A DNA stretch of 64,000 bases, from contig DATLRE010000180.1 in NCBI GenBank assembly GCA_035534835.1, positions 27,350-91,349 of the forward strand. The letters run 5' to 3'. This stretch comes from Bog-756 sp035534835 (GTDB lineage: Bacteria > Actinomycetota > Acidimicrobiia > Acidimicrobiales > RAAP-2). Below the pieces are notes generated by a model that saw nothing but the letters and a program-made list of their open reading frames with translations, ran no database searches and was not told the origin of the DNA. Shown piece by piece: positions 1 to 9,073 of this stretch (the first letter of the stretch is position 1; each line of letters opens with the position of its first letter). A program made the position numbers and the translations under genes.

Positions 1-1
1 C

Positions 2-1642
2 ACCGAGCTGATCGGACGCTGGCTGTGCACGGACCGCGCCGCCTCGCCCGACGAGGAGGTCGCACTGTCCCGGCAGGGCCAGCAGGTGGTGCTCATGGAG
101 GTCGACCTGGGCGTGGCGGTCCAGGGGTACCTGCACTGGCGCGACCTGTGCACGGCGGCGATCGCCGAGGACGCGGCACGGCTCGGCGTCGGGCGCGACC
201 TGGTCGACCTGGCGTGCCGGGTGGTGAGCCTCAGCTGCGACGGCGGCATGGTGCGCACCGTGCGGGCGTTCGACGAGACGCGCAGCGTCCTGCAGGAGCG
301 ACTGCGCAAGGAGCAGGCCAATCTCTCCCACCAGGCCCTGCACGATCATCTGACCGGCCTCCCCAACCGCACGCTGCTCGCCGACCGGCTGCGCCGGGCG
401 GCCCGCAGCGCCGCCCGCACGGGCGCACCTCCCATGCTCCTGTTCCTCGATCTCGACAACTTCAAGGCCATCAACGACCGGTTCGGCCACTCGGCCGGGG
501 ACAGTCTCCTGATGACGGTGTCGGAGCGGCTCCTCTCCCTGGTGCGGGCGTCGGACACGGTGGCACGGCTCGGGGGCGACGAATTCGTGATCCTGGCCGA
601 GGACCTCGAGGAGCCGATGACGGCGGCCCGGTCGCTGGCCGAGCGCATCCACCAGTCCATGCGGGCCCCGGTACCGGTGGGCGGCCGCGAGCTGCACACG
701 TCGGTGAGCATCGGCATCACCGAGGTCGCGCCCGACGCCGACCCCGACGAGTGCCTCTCCCAGGCCGATGCCGCCATGTACCAGGCGAAGCGGAGCGGAC
801 CGGCCCGCTTCGAGGTCTACGACGCGGCGATCGGCGACGACGCCCGGCGCGAGAGCCTGGTGGCCGACGAGCTGCGGGTGGCCCATGCCAAGGGCGAGCT
901 CACGCTCGACTACCAGCCGATCTTCCAGATGGCGGGCGGCCGTCCATCCCGTCTGGTCGGCATGGAGGCGCTCCTCCGGTGGGCCCACCCGGACCTGGGG
1001 AGCGTCTCCCCGGGCGAATTCGTGCCGCTCCTCGAGCAGAGCCGCCAGATCGTGCAGGTCGGTCGGTGGGTCCTCGAGGAGGCCGCCTTCCAGTGCCGGG
1101 ACTGGCAGGCCCAGGGCTTCCCGGACCTCGCCGTGTCCGTCAACGTGTCGGCCCGCCAGCTCCAGGACCCCGGCTTCTTCGACGACGTGCAGGACGCCCT
1201 CGACGCCTCGGGTCTCGACCCCGAGCACCTCGTGCTCGAGGTGACCGAGTCGGTGCTCGTGGTCGACATCCTCCAGATCGGCGCCATGATGCAGCGCGTG
1301 CGGGAGCTCGGCACCCACCTCGCCCTCGACGACTTCGGCACCGGCTACTCGTCCCTGCTCTACCTGCAGGGGCTGCCCATCGACCGCCTCAAGATCGACC
1401 GGTGCTTCGTGTCGGGTCTGGACGCCGACGACCACGACGGGACGATCATCCAGACCGTGGTCGACCTCGCCCACCGGCTCGGGATCATCGTGGTGGCCGA
1501 AGGCGTCGAGACCCCGGCCGAGCTGCGGGCCGTCGGCGCCCTGGGATGCGACGAGGCCCAGGGGTTCCTCCTCGGCCGGCCGGCCGCCGGCCACCTGCAC
1601 GCACTGGACCGCACGGCCCGGGTGCCGAGCCTGTCCCTCTGA
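2..1642 (+). CDS. GGDEF-EAL cyclic-di-GMP protein, 5' end outside window
   Basis: The frame is open from the left edge, so the true start lies outside; the first in-window start-like codon (GTG, 86) is probably internal. The protein is a cytoplasmic bifunctional c-di-GMP enzyme. An N-terminal helical sensor-like region of about 110 residues has no membrane segment. A GGDEF domain follows with intact RLGGDEF (diguanylate cyclase), then an EAL domain with GMEALLRW and DDFGTGYSSL (phosphodiesterase). Both signatures look catalytically complete, so the net activity cannot be told. It converges on the FGGY kinase 41 bp downstream. A second GGDEF-EAL gene lies at 4855-7092. Confidence 0.93.
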   Translation, partial: TELIGRWLCTDRAASPDEEVALSRQGQQVVLMEVDLGVAVQGYLHWRDLCTAAIAEDAARLGVGRDLVDLACRVVSLSCDGGMVRTVRAFDETRSVLQERLRKEQANLSHQALHDHLTGLPNRTLLADRLRRAARSAARTGAPPMLLFLDLDNFKAINDRFGHSAGDSLLMTVSERLLSLVRASDTVARLGGDEFVILAEDLEEPMTAARSLAERIHQSMRAPVPVGGRELHTSVSIGITEVAPDADPDECLSQADAAMYQAKRSGPARFEVYDAAIGDDARRESLVADELRVAHAKGELTLDYQPIFQMAGGRPSRLVGMEALLRWAHPDLGSVSPGEFVPLLEQSRQIVQVGRWVLEEAAFQCRDWQAQGFPDLAVSVNVSARQLQDPGFFDDVQDALDASGLDPEHLVLEVTESVLVVDILQIGAMMQRVRELGTHLALDDFGTGYSSLLYLQGLPIDRLKIDRCFVSGLDADDHDGTIIQTVVDLAHRLGIIVVAEGVETPAELRAVGALGCDEAQGFLLGRPAAGHLHALDRTARVPSLSL

Positions 1643-1683
1643 CAGCCGGTGCCGGAAGGGCCGGACCGGCCGCGGCGCGCCGG

Positions 1684-3258
1684 TCAGCCCGCCAGTCGGG
1701 CGAACGTGCGCTTCTGGGCGGCGTAGAGGCGGGGGAATTCGGCGGCCAGCTCGTCGTACACGGCGACCGCCGCGGGGTCGGGCCGGTGGGTGGCGGCCAC
1801 GGGCACCATCCGACGGACCTCGTCCGGGGCGACGGCCCCGAGGGACAGCCCGGCGATCAGTGCCGCGCCGCGCAGGTTGGCGAGCAGGGGCTCCGCCACC
1901 TGCTCGACGGGCCGGTCGAGGACGTCGGCGTAGATCGAACACCACAGCGGCGAGGAGGCCCCGCCGCCGATGGCCCGGACGGTGCCGAGCGGCTGGCCCA
2001 CGAACCGCTCGACGGCGCGGGCCAGCCAGCGCGAATTGAGGGCCACCCCCTCGAGCACGGAGCGCACCAGGTCGGCCCGTGTCGTCCGCAGCGACAGGTT
2101 GTGGAACCCTCCCCGGGCCCGACGGTCGTCGACGGGCGAGCGCTCGCCGGCCAGCCACGGGGTGAACAGCACCCGGCCGCTGCCGGGCTCGGCCGTGGCC
2201 GCCAGGGCGGTGAGCTCGTCGAAGGGGGTCGGACCGACGGCGTCCTCACCGTCGAGGCAGTCCCGGAGCCACTCGAGCGCCCGACCTCCGGACTCCTGGT
2301 TGTTGGCGACCAGGCGCAGTCCGGGCAGGATCCCCGGCACGGTCGCCATCTGGCGCACCGCATCGGTCTTCTTCCGGGGGAACGGGCAGCTGAACCAGCT
2401 GGTGGTGGAGATGGCGACGTGGGCCTGCAGCGCGAGCACGGCACCGGCGCCGACCGAGGCCGAGTGGAGGTCGGGGGTCCCGGCCACGACGACCACGCCG
2501 TCGGGCAGGCCGAGCTCGGCGGCCACGTCCGCCCGGACCGTGCCGACCACGCCCGCCGTGGGCCCGAGCGGCGGGAGCTTGGCCGGCGGCACCCCGGACG
2601 CCGCCACCAGGGCGGGGTCGTAGGCGAGGGGGTCGGCGGTGCGGTTGTCGGTCAGCCACGCGCCGGCCATGGACGCGGCGGTGGCCGACGCGGTCCCGGT
2701 GAACCGCATCGACAGGTAGTCGACCGGCTCCAGGTACCAGCGTGCGGCCCGGGCGACGTCCGGCTCGTCGCACTCGAGGTGCAGCATGTGACCGATCGGG
2801 TCGGCACCCGATGTCGAGGGGGCACCGCCGCTGTGCCGGATCCACCGCAGCGCAGCCGCCGGCGCGTACCCGGCGACCGGGCCACCGATGACGGCGCGGG
2901 CGTGGCGCGCGCCGCGGGTGTCCGACCACAGCTGGCACGGGCCGACGGGGACACCGGCGGCGTCGACGGGCACGGTGCTCGCCCACTGGCCGGTGCACGA
3001 CACGGCGACCACCCGGCCCGGGTCGACCACGCCGGAGGCCAGGGCCCGACCCGCGGCCTCGCGGATCAGGTCCCACCACCCTCCGGCGTCCTGAGTGGCC
3101 TCGCCGTCCGGCCCGAGGTGGGTGGGGACCGGCCGGTGCTCGTGCCAGGCCACGACCCCGGTGAGGGAGACGAGTCCCACCTTGGGCCCCCCGGTGCCGA
3201 GGTCCACGGCCAGGACCCACCGCTCGTCCCGCGGGCCGCCGTGGGCGGGATCAGGCAT
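1684..3258 (-). CDS. FGGY-family carbohydrate kinase (xylulokinase-like)
   Basis: The 524-residue protein has the FGGY kinase plan. An N-terminal actin-like ATPase fold begins AVDLGTGGPKVGLV, a TGQW-type segment follows near residue 85, and a C-terminal FGGY half contains AIGGGASSPLWC, the usual adenosine-binding motif. It should phosphorylate a sugar or polyol in the cytoplasm. Xylulokinase-like is a family-level call; the substrate is unknown. Its ATG overlaps the stop region of the upstream PLP lyase by 8 bp, so the two are probably translationally coupled and may act in sequence. The length is normal for the family. Confidence 0.85.
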   Translation of the reverse strand: MPDPAHGGPRDERWVLAVDLGTGGPKVGLVSLTGVVAWHEHRPVPTHLGPDGEATQDAGGWWDLIREAAGRALASGVVDPGRVVAVSCTGQWASTVPVDAAGVPVGPCQLWSDTRGARHARAVIGGPVAGYAPAAALRWIRHSGGAPSTSGADPIGHMLHLECDEPDVARAARWYLEPVDYLSMRFTGTASATAASMAGAWLTDNRTADPLAYDPALVAASGVPPAKLPPLGPTAGVVGTVRADVAAELGLPDGVVVVAGTPDLHSASVGAGAVLALQAHVAISTTSWFSCPFPRKKTDAVRQMATVPGILPGLRLVANNQESGGRALEWLRDCLDGEDAVGPTPFDELTALAATAEPGSGRVLFTPWLAGERSPVDDRRARGGFHNLSLRTTRADLVRSVLEGVALNSRWLARAVERFVGQPLGTVRAIGGGASSPLWCSIYADVLDRPVEQVAEPLLANLRGAALIAGLSLGAVAPDEVRRMVPVAATHRPDPAAVAVYDELAAEFPRLYAAQKRTFARLAG

Positions 3259-4639
3259 CGTCCGGGATCGACTGCTGCGCGTCCATCATCTCGCTCATCA
3301 TCAGGCGGATGAACTCGTCGGCCTCGTCGGTCATCCCTCCGGCGACCCCGCCGTAGACGGCACCGGACCGGGGCGGCCCGGACTGGGCCGATGCATAGGC
3401 GACGGCCTCGCCCAGGTCGCCGGCGAAGGCCTCGGCCACCCCGGCCCGGGTCTGCGGACGGGTGACGGCCATGTGCAGCGCGTTGGGGTACTGCTGGCCG
3501 TTGAAGCGCCACCCCCGTTCGCGCATGGCGTCGTTGACGTGGTAGATGTCGAACGCGTCCGAGGTGAAGCTGAACAGGAACGACGGGTCGCCCAGGATGC
3601 GCAGCTCCGGGTGGGAGCGGACCGAGGCCTGCATGGTGGCCGACGTGGCGAAGATCTGCTCGGCGTAGCCCCGGTACCCCTCACGCCCGAGCTGGACCAT
3701 CGACGCCCAGGTGGCGGCCAGGAGTCCGCCCGATCGCGAGCCGTCCATGCCCGGCGAACAGTACTTGCCGCCGGTCCAGGCGGTGTTGAAGAAGTACTGG
3801 GCGTTGCGGAGCGCCTTGTCGCGGAACGAGACGACCGACGTGCCCTTCAGCGCGTAGCCGTACTTGTGGGTGTCCGCCGAGATCGAGGTGACGCCCGGTA
3901 CCCGGAAGTCGAACCGGGGGATGTCGTACCCGAGCTCCTGGCCGAAGGGGAGGATCCACCCGCCGAGGCATCCGTCGACGTGGAGGCCGATGCCGTGCTC
4001 GAGGGCGATGTCGGACAGCGCCTCGATGGGGTCGACCGTGCCGTAGCCGTAGTTGCAGGCCGAGCCGATGAGGGCGACCGTGCCGTCGTCGACGGCGCCC
4101 GCCACCCACTCGGTGTCGACCCGGGTCGTGACGGGGTCGACCGGGGCCACCCGCAGTTCGATGCCGAAGAGATGGCACGCCTTGTCGAAGGCGGGATGTG
4201 CGGTCTCCGGCTTGATCACGTTCGGTCGGGTGACGCCCCGGGTGGCCGAGGCATGGTCGCGGTAGGCGAGCAGCGCGTGGCAGATGCTCCCCGTCCCGCC
4301 CGAGGTCACGAGCCCGACCGGCTCGGTGCCGGTGACCGACTCGGCGTGCAGCAGGTCGAGGGTCATGGCGATGATCTCGGCCTCGAACCGGGTGGCCGAC
4401 GGGCACATGTCCCGCTGGAGCACGTTGACGTGGGAGAACAGCGCGAACGCCTCGTTCAGGAAGTCGTAGTGGTCGCGGTCGCCGCAGTACATGGTGCCCG
4501 AGCACCGGCCCGACTCCCACGAGCGGTCCTCCTCGGCGGCCATCGAGCGCAGCGCGTCGAGCACGTCGGCCCGAGGGGTCCCGAGTTCGGGCAGCGTGCG
4601 GTGGACGGGGATGCGGTCGGCGTAGGGGAAGGGGCTCAT
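3251..4639 (-). CDS. Sphingosine-1-phosphate-lyase-like PLP enzyme
   Basis: This group II PLP-dependent decarboxylase/lyase has 462 residues. TSGGTGSIC (about 112-120) fits the phosphate-binding loop. HVDGCLGG supplies the PLP-binding Asp. SADTHKYGYALKG (about 255-267) carries the Schiff-base lysine, K259. The HKYGY-KG context matches sphingosine-1-phosphate lyases more closely than glutamate decarboxylases. I chose the ATG at 4639 because GAGGAG lies just upstream; the frame stays open to 4750 but without homology. No N-terminal membrane anchor is seen. The kinase that follows overlaps by 8 bp, which suggests cleavage of a phosphorylated amino-alcohol-type substrate made by that kinase (inference). 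Confidence 0.82.
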   Translation of the reverse strand: MSPFPYADRIPVHRTLPELGTPRADVLDALRSMAAEEDRSWESGRCSGTMYCGDRDHYDFLNEAFALFSHVNVLQRDMCPSATRFEAEIIAMTLDLLHAESVTGTEPVGLVTSGGTGSICHALLAYRDHASATRGVTRPNVIKPETAHPAFDKACHLFGIELRVAPVDPVTTRVDTEWVAGAVDDGTVALIGSACNYGYGTVDPIEALSDIALEHGIGLHVDGCLGGWILPFGQELGYDIPRFDFRVPGVTSISADTHKYGYALKGTSVVSFRDKALRNAQYFFNTAWTGGKYCSPGMDGSRSGGLLAATWASMVQLGREGYRGYAEQIFATSATMQASVRSHPELRILGDPSFLFSFTSDAFDIYHVNDAMRERGWRFNGQQYPNALHMAVTRPQTRAGVAEAFAGDLGEAVAYASAQSGPPRSGAVYGGVAGGMTDEADEFIRLMMSEMMDAQQSIPDDA

Positions 4640-4784
4640 CGGACGACTCCTCGTGCGTGCGGCGACGGCCGGCAGGCCGCCCCGGCACGGTACCGCCTGC
4701 CCGCGTCCGTGCGGACCGCAGGGCCCCCCGGCGACTGCAACACGTGTCACCTGGGAGAACGCGTCCGCGAAGGGGCCGTCGGGT

Positions 4785-4812
4785 TCAAGTTGTGGGGCGG
4801 CGATGCCGATGC
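4785..4812 (+). promoter_or_regulatory. Possible WhiG/FliA-type promoter before GGDEF-EAL gene
   Basis: TCAA at 4785-4788 and GCCGATGC at 4805-4812 are 16 nt apart. This resembles the TAAA-N15/16-GCCGATAA pattern of the sigma-28/WhiG family. The gene start is 43 bp further on. In Streptomyces WhiG is controlled by the c-di-GMP-binding anti-sigma RsiG, so the match is suggestive. GCCGAT is common in GC-rich DNA and no transcript data exist. Confidence 0.3.
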
Positions 4813-4854
4813 CGCGTTGTGCAATGGCTTCCGGTGGCGGACCGGGGATACCCG

Positions 4855-7092
4855 GTGAACGGCGACGGACCGGGCCGCGTGCCGTGGGTCCGGGCCGCGT
4901 CCGTCGCCCTGGTCCTCTTCGGCGTCCTGCTGGTGGTCAGCGCCCCGGTGGGCCCCCCGGTGGAGTCGATGGCCGCCGTATGGCTCATCGGGACGGCGAC
5001 GCTGGCCGTCGGGATCGCTGTCTGGTGGATCCCCTGGGGACGCATCGGACGCTGGGCCGTGCTCGTCGTGGTCCTCGCCGCCTTCGTCTCGGTCGACCTC
5101 GCCTACGTCCTCGCCGTCCACAACGGCTTCACCTACCCGGTCACCTTCGTCCTGGCGTCCGTCCTGGTGGGCCTCGCCCTGCCCCGGTGGACCGTCGTGC
5201 GCCTGGCCCCCCTGCTCGCGCTGGCCTACGTGGTGCCCCTCCTGTTCGTCCCGGGACCGTTGCGGGCCGTGGGGCTGGCGTCGGCGCTCGTGGTGGTGCC
5301 CGTGTGCGTGCTGGTCGGCGAGGCCATCGCCTGGGGGATGGAGCGGTCCGCCATCGCCGAGGACGAGGCCGCCGAGGGTGCGGCCAGCATCCGCCAGCTG
5401 TTCGACGAGGCGCCGATCGGCATCGCCAAGCTCGGTCTCGACGGACGGTTCCTCGACGTCAATCGGGCGTACGCCGCGATCCACGGTTACCGGTGCGAGG
5501 AGCTGGTGGGGACGGCGGTGCGGGACCTCGTGCACCCCGACGACCGGCAGGCGAACCAGGAGCACATCGACCAGCTGCTTTCGGGTGCCCGTGACACCTT
5601 CCACATGGAGCGTCGCGGCGTCCGCTCCGACGGGCGGGTGGTCTGGGTATCGCTCAACGGGTCGGTGGTGCGCGACGCGCAGGGCGAACCCCAGTTCGTG
5701 ATCGGCCAGATCGAGGACATCGACGAGCGGCGGGCGCTGCGGGAGCAGTTGGCCCTGCACGCGGTCACCGACGCGCTGACCGGCCTGCCCAACCGCAAGT
5801 CGTTCATGGAGCACCTCGACCCGGCACTCCGACGGGCGGAGTCGAGCGGACGGCACGTGGCGCTCATGTTCCTCGACCTCGACCGGTTCAAGCTGGTCAA
5901 CGACGGCATCGGGCACGACGCCGGCGACCGCCTCCTCCAACGGGTCGGGCAGCGGCTGGAGCACGCCCTCCGGCCCGAGGACTTCCTGGCCCGCTTCGGC
6001 GGCGACGAGTTCACCGTGCTGTGCGAGGTGTCGGGCGAGGAGGACGTGCTCGAGATCGTGAGCCGCCTCCGCTCGTCGATGGCCACCCCGGTGTCCGAGG
6101 CCGACTTCGAGCAGTTCGTGTCGCTCAGCATCGGCGTGGCCCTGTCCACCTCCGAGTCGATGCTCCCGTCCGCCCTGTTGCGCAGCGCCGACATCGCCAT
6201 GTACCAGGCCAAGCGGTCCGGACCCGGTCGCTACGTCGTGTACGTCCCGGGCGACGACGACGCCGGCCGGAACCTGCGGACGTCGAACGAGCTCCACCGG
6301 GCCATCCAGGAGCACCAGCTCGTCCTCCACTACCAGCCGTTCGTCGACATCGGGCGGCTCACCGTGATCGGTACCGAGGCACTGGCGCGGTGGCAGCACC
6401 CGACGCGTGGGCTCCTTCCCCCGGCGGACTTCGTCGACCTGGCCGAGGAGTGCGGTCTCATGGGAGACCTCGGCGCGTGGGTCCTGCGCGAGGCGTGCCG
6501 GCAGGGGGCGTCCTGGCTGGCGGCACGCAGCGCGGTCGGCCGGACGAGCCGTCCGCCCACGATGTCGGTGAACATCTCGCCCCAGCAGCTCGCCGAGCCA
6601 GGGTTCTGCGAGCTCGTGGAGTCGGTCCTCGACGAGACCGGCTACCCGGCCGACCGGCTGTGGCTCGAGATCACCGAGGGCGCCCTCCTGCGGGACCCGG
6701 CCGCCGCCATCGCCATCCTGGAGTCGCTGCGGGAGGCCGGCGTCCACCTGGCCATCGACGACTTCGGCACCGGCTACTCCTCGCTCAGCTACCTGAAGCG
6801 GCTGCCCGTCCAGGCACTCAAGATCGACCGCAGCTTCATCGAGCACCTCGAGACCGATCCGGACGACCGCGCCATCGTCGAGGCCGTCGTGGCCCTGGGC
6901 AGGACGCTCGGGCTCGAAGTGGTGGCCGAAGGCATCGAGAAGCCGGGCCAGGCGATCGAGCTCGCCGCCCGCGGCTGCCACCTGGCCCAGGGGTATCTGT
7001 ACGGGCGGCCGGCCGACCCGGGCGCAATCGGCCCCTGCCTCCCGATGTTCGTCGCCGGCTGGGGCTCGAGCAGGCGGCTCGTCCGGCTCTGA
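4855..7092 (+). CDS. Membrane-anchored PAS-GGDEF-EAL c-di-GMP enzyme
   Basis: About five to six hydrophobic segments fill residues 12-155 (for example ASVALVLFGVLLVVS). A PAS domain follows (LFDEAPIGIAKLGLDGRFLD, with a WVSLNGS and QIEDIDERRALREQL linker). Then come GGDEF (RFGGDEFTVL, diguanylate cyclase) and EAL (TEALARWQHP and DDFGTGYSSLSYLKRLP, phosphodiesterase). All catalytic signatures are intact. I placed the start at GTG 4855, just before the first hydrophobic segment, because the open frame upstream is shadow-like. A signal sensed by the PAS or membrane part presumably sets the balance of activities. It stands alone, about 215 bp from the divergent PLP lyase. Confidence 0.92.
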   Translation: MNGDGPGRVPWVRAASVALVLFGVLLVVSAPVGPPVESMAAVWLIGTATLAVGIAVWWIPWGRIGRWAVLVVVLAAFVSVDLAYVLAVHNGFTYPVTFVLASVLVGLALPRWTVVRLAPLLALAYVVPLLFVPGPLRAVGLASALVVVPVCVLVGEAIAWGMERSAIAEDEAAEGAASIRQLFDEAPIGIAKLGLDGRFLDVNRAYAAIHGYRCEELVGTAVRDLVHPDDRQANQEHIDQLLSGARDTFHMERRGVRSDGRVVWVSLNGSVVRDAQGEPQFVIGQIEDIDERRALREQLALHAVTDALTGLPNRKSFMEHLDPALRRAESSGRHVALMFLDLDRFKLVNDGIGHDAGDRLLQRVGQRLEHALRPEDFLARFGGDEFTVLCEVSGEEDVLEIVSRLRSSMATPVSEADFEQFVSLSIGVALSTSESMLPSALLRSADIAMYQAKRSGPGRYVVYVPGDDDAGRNLRTSNELHRAIQEHQLVLHYQPFVDIGRLTVIGTEALARWQHPTRGLLPPADFVDLAEECGLMGDLGAWVLREACRQGASWLAARSAVGRTSRPPTMSVNISPQQLAEPGFCELVESVLDETGYPADRLWLEITEGALLRDPAAAIAILESLREAGVHLAIDDFGTGYSSLSYLKRLPVQALKIDRSFIEHLETDPDDRAIVEAVVALGRTLGLEVVAEGIEKPGQAIELAARGCHLAQGYLYGRPADPGAIGPCLPMFVAGWGSSRRLVRL

Positions 7093-7288
7093 CCTGCGTC
7101 GCCTGCGGGTCGCCCGGACGGACGCGGGCTCCGACGGTCGGTGCCATCATGGGGGCCCCACGGGTCCCGCGGCGTCGCCGGGCCGCGACGTCCGTCGCGC
7201 TCCGGTCGGCCGGAACGGGCCCCGCCTCGTGACGGATCGATGCGGAGTCGGATGCCCAGGTCGAGTCTCGCCCGGTGGTGAGCACCTC

Positions 7289-9046
7289 ATGATGCCGGGG
7301 CGCACCGCCCGGATCGCCGTCGCCGGCGTGGCCGTCGTCGTCCTGCTCGTCGCGACGGCCGGCACGGCCAGCGCCCATGCACGGCTCGTCTCCACCGACC
7401 CGGCGGCGTCGTCGGTCCTGCTCGCCCCGCCCGCCCAGGTCGTGCTGCAATTCGACGGCGTGGTGACCATCGACGGCGGATCGCTGCGGGTGTTCGGGCC
7501 CGACGGTCGTCGGGTGGACGACGGCGGGGTCCACCACCCCGGCGGGCGCCGCGACGCGGTGGCGATCGGACTCCCGACGGGACTGGGGCGGGGTTCCTAC
7601 GTCGTGGCGTGGCGGGTGATCTCGGACGACGGGCACCCGGTGCACGGCGCCTACGTGTTCTCGGTCGGCTCCGACCGGGGCGCGGTCCGGGCCTCCGTGG
7701 TCGCCGGTGCCCTGGCCACCGAGTCGGGCAGCCCCGGAGTGGGAGCCGTCGCCGGCCTGCTCCGTTGGGCGGCGTTCGCCGGACTCCTGACGCTCGTCGG
7801 CCTGACCGTGCTGGTGACCCTGGCCTGGCCGGCGGGCGGTGCCACGCCCCGGGTGGGGCGCATCCTGTGGGCGTCGTGGGGCGTGCTGCTCGTCGCCACC
7901 GTGGCCGGCATCGCCGTCGAGGGCGCCTACGCGGCACTCCTGCCCCTCGGCGACGCGCTGCGCCCGTCCCTGGCGGCCGAGGTACTCCGGACGAGGTCCG
8001 GACGGGCCGACGCGGCCCGTGCGGTGCTGCTCGTGGCAGCGGTCCCCGTGCTCCTCGGGGTGCGGGGGCGCCTCGGCGACGGTGCCCGGCGCTCCCGGTG
8101 GCTGCTCCCCGCGGTCCTGGCCGTCGGGTCCGGACTCCTGGTGACCACCGGGCTGGCCGGGCACGCGGTGACCGGTGCCGCGCCTTTGGTGGGCCTGGCC
8201 CTCGACCTCGTGCACCTGTCGGCCGCCTCGTTGTGGGTGGGCGGCCTCGTCCTGCTCGCCGCATTCCTCGTCGGCCCGCCGTCGAAGGTGGTGCAGCCCG
8301 AGGACCCCGGAGCCGTCACCCGCACCGTCTCCGCGTGGCTGCTGGCCGCCGTCGCCGCGATCGTGGTGAGCGGAACCGGCCAGGCCCTCCGCCAGGTGGG
8401 CAGCCGCTATGCCCTCTTCCACACCACCTACGGCCGGACGCTCCTCGTCAAGGTGGCACTGGTGTTCGCGCTGGTCTGCCTCGGGGCGCTCAGCCGTCGC
8501 CTCGTGCGCGGCACCTGGCGCCTGCGACGCACCCGCCGGCCCGTGGCACCGGCACCGGCACCGGCACCGGCGGGTGACGGTGCCGGTGCGGCGACCCCGG
8601 ATCCGTCACGCCGGTCGGGGCTGCGGTGGTCCGTGGCCGCCGAGATCGCCCTGGTGGTCGCCGTCCTCGGGGTGACCGCCCTCCTGGTCGAGGACGTCCC
8701 GGCGAGGCAGGCGGCGGGACTGCCGTTCGCCGCGTCGGTCACGACGGCCGGTACCCAGGTCAACACCATCGTCGACCCGGCGCGGGCCGGCATCGGCAAC
8801 GAGATCCACGTCTACCTCCTGAGCGGGCTCGGCACGCCGGAGGCGGTGCTCGGGCTCGACGCCGTGCTCCGACTGCCGTCCGGACACGTCGGGCCGGTGC
8901 GTGTCCCGATGCACCTGAGCGGTCCCGGTCACTACTACGCCACCGACGTGGTGTTCCCGGTGGCGGGGACCTGGGACCTGACCCTCACCGTGCGGACCGC
9001 GTCGGGCCGATCCGGGTCGGCCACGTTGGTGCTGCCGGTCCACTGA
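7289..9046 (+). CDS. CopC-CopD copper protein with C-terminal FixH-like domain
   Basis: A signal peptide (VVVLLVATAGTASA) ends just before HARLVSTDPA, so the mature CopC domain would begin with the copper-binding His typical of the family. DGHPVHGAYVFSVG closes that periplasmic-type domain. CopD follows, with about eight membrane segments (roughly residues 165-400). A Pro/Ala linker coded by GGCACC repeats comes next, then a further membrane segment and an extracytoplasmic beta domain of about 100 residues (ending GTWDLTLTVRTASG) resembling FixH/YtkA. It probably binds and imports copper or delivers it to cuproenzymes. Two ATGs (7289, 7292) are possible. It is convergent with the NlpC gene 27 bp away. 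Confidence 0.9.
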   Translation: MMPGRTARIAVAGVAVVVLLVATAGTASAHARLVSTDPAASSVLLAPPAQVVLQFDGVVTIDGGSLRVFGPDGRRVDDGGVHHPGGRRDAVAIGLPTGLGRGSYVVAWRVISDDGHPVHGAYVFSVGSDRGAVRASVVAGALATESGSPGVGAVAGLLRWAAFAGLLTLVGLTVLVTLAWPAGGATPRVGRILWASWGVLLVATVAGIAVEGAYAALLPLGDALRPSLAAEVLRTRSGRADAARAVLLVAAVPVLLGVRGRLGDGARRSRWLLPAVLAVGSGLLVTTGLAGHAVTGAAPLVGLALDLVHLSAASLWVGGLVLLAAFLVGPPSKVVQPEDPGAVTRTVSAWLLAAVAAIVVSGTGQALRQVGSRYALFHTTYGRTLLVKVALVFALVCLGALSRRLVRGTWRLRRTRRPVAPAPAPAPAGDGAGAATPDPSRRSGLRWSVAAEIALVVAVLGVTALLVEDVPARQAAGLPFAASVTTAGTQVNTIVDPARAGIGNEIHVYLLSGLGTPEAVLGLDAVLRLPSGHVGPVRVPMHLSGPGHYYATDVVFPVAGTWDLTLTVRTASGRSGSATLVLPVH

Positions 9047-9073
9047 CGCAGGGGCGCGCCCGGTCCCCGTGGG

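Noticed and set aside
25..3312. Very long open frame across the first three kilobases
   Set aside because: It is an overlap frame of the GGDEF-EAL and kinase genes, with Arg/Pro/Gly-rich low-complexity translation typical of GC-rich antisense frames.
8536..8590. GGCACC repeats as a candidate CRISPR-like array
   Set aside because: Units are contiguous without spacers and encode a Pro-Ala linker.
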